DNA of 64,000 nucleotides from Methylophaga sp. UBA3192 (GTDB lineage Bacteria > Pseudomonadota > Gammaproteobacteria > Nitrosococcales > Methylophagaceae), in NCBI GenBank assembly GCA_002363955.1, contig DEXE01000003.1:745684-809683 (forward strand). The letters run 5' to 3'. The position numbers were made by a program, and so were the translations under genes. Position 1 is the stretch's first letter, and each line of letters opens with the position of its first letter. Positions 60,145 to 64,000 of this stretch are shown here, in pieces. The notes under the pieces were generated by a model. The model did not search any database. It saw nothing but the letters and a program-made list of their open reading frames with translations, and was not told the DNA's origin.

Positions 60145-60450
60145 TTAATATATTGTCGTAAACTTTACCGAAATGTTGAATTTTCCGGGATGTTCATCTA
60201 ATGGCTGAACTCGGACCACTTCAGCTTCTGCGACAAAGTCAGCAAGCTCAGGGTTATGACTTTTTATACTGATTTGCAGTATTTCGCCCTCAATTACTGT
60301 TTCATCCGAAATCAAACTTAACCCACTCGCACTTAAATCCAGCCCTTCAGCGTGAAAAAATTCAGCTTGATCCTGACGTTTAATGTTGACCGGACCATTG
60401 ACACGCATTCGGAAAAAATCGCGCTTCTCTTCATAATCCTGACCTGTCAT
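60145..60450 (-). CDS. PilZ-domain c-di-GMP receptor
   Basis: 101 residues, single domain. KRDFFRM holds the RxxxR motif and DLSASGLSL the DxSxxG motif, together the c-di-GMP site. It is convergent with coq7 and near a GGDEF gene, so a local c-di-GMP output is likely. Partner unknown. Confidence 0.9.
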   Translation of the reverse strand: MTGQDYEEKRDFFRMRVNGPVNIKRQDQAEFFHAEGLDLSASGLSLISDETVIEGEILQISIKSHNPELADFVAEAEVVRVQPLDEHPGKFNISVKFTTIY

Positions 60451-60533
60451 AAGCTTGATTCCTTTTAATATGCAGTTGCCTATCAGATGTGCCTAGCCTA
60501 AGCTAAGTTCTGTTCATTCGTCCAGAGATATCC

Positions 60534-62927
60534 ATGCCTGTTACTCAACTTGCTGCGTCACAACTTTACCATGCCTGTAATCCGGCTGATCTTCCCTTCA
60601 AAACTACGGCTACTGTCGAGCCTTTAACAGGGTTGATTGGTCAGGAGAGAGCTCGCGAAGCGATTGACTTTGCAGCGAATATTCAGGCTGATGGTTACAA
60701 CCTTTACGTAATGGGTGAGGCGGGTATGGGGAAAAAGTCACTTGTCAGTGAATTTCTCACCAAACATAGCGCCAGCCGGCCAGATGCAAAAGACTGGGCC
60801 TATTTGCATAATTTCGATCTGCCCCAGCAACCCAAAGCTTTGTCATTACCTGCCGGAGAAGGTGCGCAACTTAAGCTGGATATTGAGCGTGTCATTAAAG
60901 AGCTGCAGCAACAATTACCGTATGCCTTTGATGATGAATATTATCGGGGACGGCTTCGTGCCATTGAGGAGGCCAGTCGTCAGCATCGGGTGCGTTTATT
61001 CGGAGCTTTGCAGATTGAAGCGGATAAACATGGTGTCGTGTTACTGAGAATGGAAGATGGTGCATATGCCTTTGCTGCACAACATGAAGGTGAACCTTTA
61101 TCGGGAGAAGATTTTGAAGATCTTCCCTATGCCAAAAAAATGGAAACCGAAGAAGCCATTGCTAAATTGCAGGTGGCGATGCAGGAAACGTTGAGCGAAA
61201 TTCATGAATGGGAACATGACACAGCAAATAAAATTACTTCGCTCAATGATCAGGTGGCCTTGGAAGTGGTTACCCGGCAAATAGATTTTTTACGCCACGC
61301 ATATCCGAAATCCCAGCTATTACAGAATTATTTTGATGATATGCAGTTTGATATCCAACGCAATATCGAGATGTTTCTGAAAAATGAAGAGCGTCAGGAA
61401 GAGGTTCATGTTGATAATTGCCTGAAACGTTATCAGATTAATCTGATTGTGGATAATGCCGAACTGCATGGCGCACCGGTGGTGTATCTGAATCAACCAA
61501 ATCATCAGAGTCTGTTGGGGTGTGTTGAGAACATGGCGATGATGGGGGCTTTGGTTACCGACTTTACTTTGATCAAAGCTGGCGCGTTACATCGGGCCAA
61601 TGGTGGTTTTCTGATTGTGGATGCCGAAAAGCTGTTAGAACAGCCTTTTGCCTGGGAAGGCTTGAAAGCCGCTTTAAAAGCGGCTGAGATCCCGCTGGAA
61701 AATCTGGAGCGTACCTACAGTTTAGTGGCAACGGTGTCACTTGAACCTGAACCGATCCCGTTATCAGCAAAAGTTATATTGTTGGGAAATCGTGATCTGT
61801 ATTATCAGCTTTATGAATGGGATCCTGAATTTGCAGGGTTATTTAAAGTGCTGGCTGATTTGGAAGATGAATTGCCGCGTACAGCAGAAACGCATATGCA
61901 AATGGCTAAATTGATTGCCTCAACCGCAATGAATGAACATTTGCCGGCCTTACAGCAAGGGGCAGTTGCATTGATGATCGAATATGCGGCCAGATCCATC
62001 AACGATGGCCAGCAGTTGTCATTGCATATTGGGGATATGACCGATCTGTTACGTGAATCGGCTTATTGGGCAAGAAAATACCAACAAGCGGAAATCACCG
62101 CTGATGCCGTCGATCATGCCTTGCAGCAACGTCTCAGAAGGGTTGATAGGGTGCGCTCTGTGGTTTATCAGCAAATCCAGCGGCAAATCATTCAGCTGGA
62201 TGTGCGTGGCAAACGTGTCGGTCAGGTGAATGGTTTATCCGTTTTAAGTATCGGTGGCTTTCACTTTGGTGAACCCACCCGAATTACCGCCAGTTGCCGC
62301 TATGGCGATGATGCCATAATCGATATCGAACGTGAGGTAGAATTGGGTGGCAACCTGCATGCAAAAGGTGTAATGATTCTGGCGGCTTATCTGGGGGCAT
62401 TTTACGCAGCGGACAAGCCACTATCCATGGCGGCCAGTATTGTGTTCGAACAGAACTATGGTGAGATTGACGGAGACAGCGCGACAGTCGCTGAATTATG
62501 TGCCTTATTATCGTCCATTGCTAAAATTCCGTTGAAACAATCCATGGCAATTACCGGTTCAATGAATCAGTTTGGTCATGTTCAGGCAATCGGCGGAGTC
62601 AATGAAAAAATTGAAGGGTTTTATGATGTCTGCAATCTGGTGGGATTAACGGGGTCACAGGGAGTGATTATTCCGCGCAGTAACATGCAGCACTTGATGT
62701 TAAAGCCTGAGGTGAGACAGTCTGTCGAGAATGGGTTATTTCATATTTATGCCGTTGATGATATTGCTGATGCAATCAATGTGTTAACTGATCACGAAGT
62801 TGGCGTGGCAGATGAGCAGGGAAATTACCCTGAAAATAGTTTTAATGCGGCTGTAGCAGCAAGATTGGCTAATTGGGCTGAGTTGCATAAACATGATAAA
62901 GAGTCTAGTCACGAAGCCAGTGATTAG
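60534..62927 (+). CDS. LonB-like ATP-dependent protease
   Basis: 797 residues: N-terminal AAA+ part with Walker A GEAGMGKKS (near 62-70), a long coiled-coil insert, and a C-terminal Lon protease domain with the Ser-Lys dyad in EIDGDSATVAEL and GGVNEKIEGF. This is the Lon-related group often named after archaeal-type LonB. It degrades misfolded or regulatory proteins in the cytoplasm. Starts at ATG 60534, divergent from pilZ. Confidence 0.93.
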   Translation: MPVTQLAASQLYHACNPADLPFKTTATVEPLTGLIGQERAREAIDFAANIQADGYNLYVMGEAGMGKKSLVSEFLTKHSASRPDAKDWAYLHNFDLPQQPKALSLPAGEGAQLKLDIERVIKELQQQLPYAFDDEYYRGRLRAIEEASRQHRVRLFGALQIEADKHGVVLLRMEDGAYAFAAQHEGEPLSGEDFEDLPYAKKMETEEAIAKLQVAMQETLSEIHEWEHDTANKITSLNDQVALEVVTRQIDFLRHAYPKSQLLQNYFDDMQFDIQRNIEMFLKNEERQEEVHVDNCLKRYQINLIVDNAELHGAPVVYLNQPNHQSLLGCVENMAMMGALVTDFTLIKAGALHRANGGFLIVDAEKLLEQPFAWEGLKAALKAAEIPLENLERTYSLVATVSLEPEPIPLSAKVILLGNRDLYYQLYEWDPEFAGLFKVLADLEDELPRTAETHMQMAKLIASTAMNEHLPALQQGAVALMIEYAARSINDGQQLSLHIGDMTDLLRESAYWARKYQQAEITADAVDHALQQRLRRVDRVRSVVYQQIQRQIIQLDVRGKRVGQVNGLSVLSIGGFHFGEPTRITASCRYGDDAIIDIEREVELGGNLHAKGVMILAAYLGAFYAADKPLSMAASIVFEQNYGEIDGDSATVAELCALLSSIAKIPLKQSMAITGSMNQFGHVQAIGGVNEKIEGFYDVCNLVGLTGSQGVIIPRSNMQHLMLKPEVRQSVENGLFHIYAVDDIADAINVLTDHEVGVADEQGNYPENSFNAAVAARLANWAELHKHDKESSHEASD

Positions 62928-62995
62928 GCTTTAGTCCGGGATATGTCTGCCGTTAACCAGATTAAGCAAACACGCTTATTGAAAGGTATGCAATT

Positions 62996-63412
62996 ATGAA
63001 AAATCAATTTTTAATTAAACTGCACAGTCTGGTATTTATATTGATAGCTTTTCCGGTGCAGGCCCTAACACCGGTGCCTGTTCCAACAGAGCCCATTTAT
63101 TACGAGCCACCCGTAGTTGAAATTACGGACGAAATTCGTAAGCATAGCTGTGTTGAAATTGATGGTGCGATTAATCAGCTTCATCCATACCGATATAGTT
63201 ACAAACCTGGCTTTTATGACGATGGCAGTAACAAACTGGCTGCTACGTTAATTGTTTTTGATACGATTCCGGTTGTCGAAGGATGGTTGGGATTGGCTTA
63301 TCTGGGTTATTCATCCCTTGTCGATGAAAAAGAAGCAAGACGTACGCAACAGATTGAGCAGAAAATTGCCATGTTGCAAAGGGTAAAAGCTGAAAAGCAT
63401 TGCTTTGAATGA
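62996..63412 (+). CDS. Secreted hypothetical protein, 138 aa
   Basis: Signal peptide ending FPVQA, then PVPVPTEPIYYEPP and two Cys (CVEIDG, KHCFE at the end) that may form a disulfide. A hydrophobic middle (IPVVEGWLGLAYLGY) and a basic C-terminal helix. No family recognised. Confidence 0.65.
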   Translation: MKNQFLIKLHSLVFILIAFPVQALTPVPVPTEPIYYEPPVVEITDEIRKHSCVEIDGAINQLHPYRYSYKPGFYDDGSNKLAATLIVFDTIPVVEGWLGLAYLGYSSLVDEKEARRTQQIEQKIAMLQRVKAEKHCFE

Positions 63413-63467
63413 GATCTGTTTTCTATGCGTCATCGCATGGTTTTACTTGTAGTACGCTTTAGTTCTG

Positions 63468-63494
63468 GGGTAGTATCGAATTGTAAAACTACCC
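63468..63494 (+). promoter_or_regulatory. Hairpin in the leader of the WYE-repeat gene
   Basis: GGGTAGT and ACTACCC are separated by 13 nt and lie just before the ribosome site GAGAGG and ATG 63510. It could influence translation or be an operator. The distance to the ribosome site is 1-2 nt. Confidence 0.45.
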
Positions 63495-63509
63495 TGAGAG
63501 GTAAACACA

Positions 63510-64000
63510 ATGAGTAGCACAATAGATATTAAAACAAAGTGGTACGAGACCAATCACGCAACGATAACCAGCATTAAAGCTAAGTTGCAATCCGCAAACG
63601 CAGTGAGAGATAAAATGAAAAAACTGCCTTGGTACAAAGCGGCGCAGAATCCTGTTAAGCATTCTGATCGTCCATGGTATGAAGCCAATATGGTGAAACA
63701 TCTTGATACCAAGAAAAAATGGTATGAAGCCAATTTGCGTAGTGCTGTTGAAACAGTGCGGGCAAATCGTCATTGGTATGAAGCGAATCTGGATAATACG
63801 CCCACTGAAACGCATTGGTATGAGTTTGCCGATTCACAATACAGTGATCTGAAAAAACGCTGGCAACAGGCCAATCTGGCTAAATTCCGTGAGCAGCATC
63901 ATAAATGGTATGAGGCCAACCTGGATCAAACACCAACGGACAAGCACTGGTATGAATTCAGCGATGAACAGACTGCCAGTGATAAAAAATGGTATGAAGC
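63510..64000 (+). CDS. WYE-repeat protein, 3' end outside the window
   Basis: At least 163 residues, running off the right edge. Ten copies of a Trp-Tyr-Glu-Ala-Asn-like motif (variants WYETN, WYKAA, WYEFA, WQQAN) start at residues 11, 41, 56, 71, 89, 103, 118, 133, 147 and 161, so the period is close to 15. The rest is charged (Lys/Asp/His). No signal peptide or TM. GAGAGG upstream of ATG. I recognise no known domain. The regular spacing suggests helical repeats. Confidence 0.75.
   Translation, partial: MSSTIDIKTKWYETNHATITSIKAKLQSANAVRDKMKKLPWYKAAQNPVKHSDRPWYEANMVKHLDTKKKWYEANLRSAVETVRANRHWYEANLDNTPTETHWYEFADSQYSDLKKRWQQANLAKFREQHHKWYEANLDQTPTDKHWYEFSDEQTASDKKWYE

Noticed and set aside
63489..63837. 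Open frames on the - strand opposite the WYE-repeat gene
   Set aside because: They are antisense shadows of a repetitive coding sequence; the + strand frame has a ribosome site and protein-like repeats.

Overview
The window looks like chromosome of a motile gammaproteobacterium, probably an aquatic methylotroph of the Methylophaga type. This is an inference from a PQQ-dependent dehydrogenase, a methylamine-utilisation-like cupredoxin, a DUF3034-type outer-membrane protein, coq7, CheV and a LonB-type protease, plus moderate GC. An intact-looking prophage of about 38.6 kb sits in the middle.

Left chromosome (1-18606). Behind the tail of an unidentified gene lie divergent genes for a dihaem cytochrome c peroxidase and a soluble PQQ dehydrogenase, sharing a perfect FNR/Anr box. 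Next come a membrane diguanylate cyclase and a leftward overlapping operon: cupredoxin, degenerate-GGDEF/EAL protein, DUF3034 protein and truncated-haemoglobin lipoprotein. They are followed by gdhA, an AT-rich gap, a LysR regulator divergent from a PAS chemoreceptor, and a PAS-GGDEF-EAL protein. tRNA-Thr(UGU), tRNA-His(GUG), RNase R and tRNA-Leu(CAG) complete this side.

Prophage (18607-57169). It is bounded by a 29-bp direct repeat that begins inside tRNA-Leu. The integrase lies next to attL. A leftward early operon (about 28.0 to 19.8 kb) carries many small translationally coupled genes: excisionase-like protein, SSB, adenine methyltransferase, PAPS-reductase-like protein and zinc-ribbon proteins. 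It is interrupted by a gene-free 270-bp block of consecutive hairpins (25454-25721), the most unusual element in the window. The switch region has a CI/S24 repressor, a Cro-like protein and matching PL and PR promoters, each with a 13-bp palindromic operator in its -35/-10 spacer. Rightward follow a LuxR-type HTH protein, a TOPRIM-like protein, a VapE helicase, a repeat-rich candidate origin, a Q-like antiterminator, a terminator and a holin-like gene. The late operon has GpA-type terminase, portal, S49 protease with an internal in-frame scaffold start, decoration protein, Mu gpT-like capsid protein and a siphovirus-like tail. Terminator hairpins precede several late genes. Cargo-like genes are an alpha/beta hydrolase, a zinc-ribbon membrane protein before the tape measure, and a promoter-bearing gene at the right end.

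Right chromosome (57170-64000). cheV, a GGDEF gene, coq7, a PilZ gene on the opposite strand, a LonB-like protease, a small secreted protein, and the start of a protein made of Trp-Tyr-Glu repeats that runs off the window. The host part is rich in c-di-GMP and chemotaxis genes: four GGDEF proteins (two of them also EAL), a PilZ protein, a chemoreceptor and CheV.
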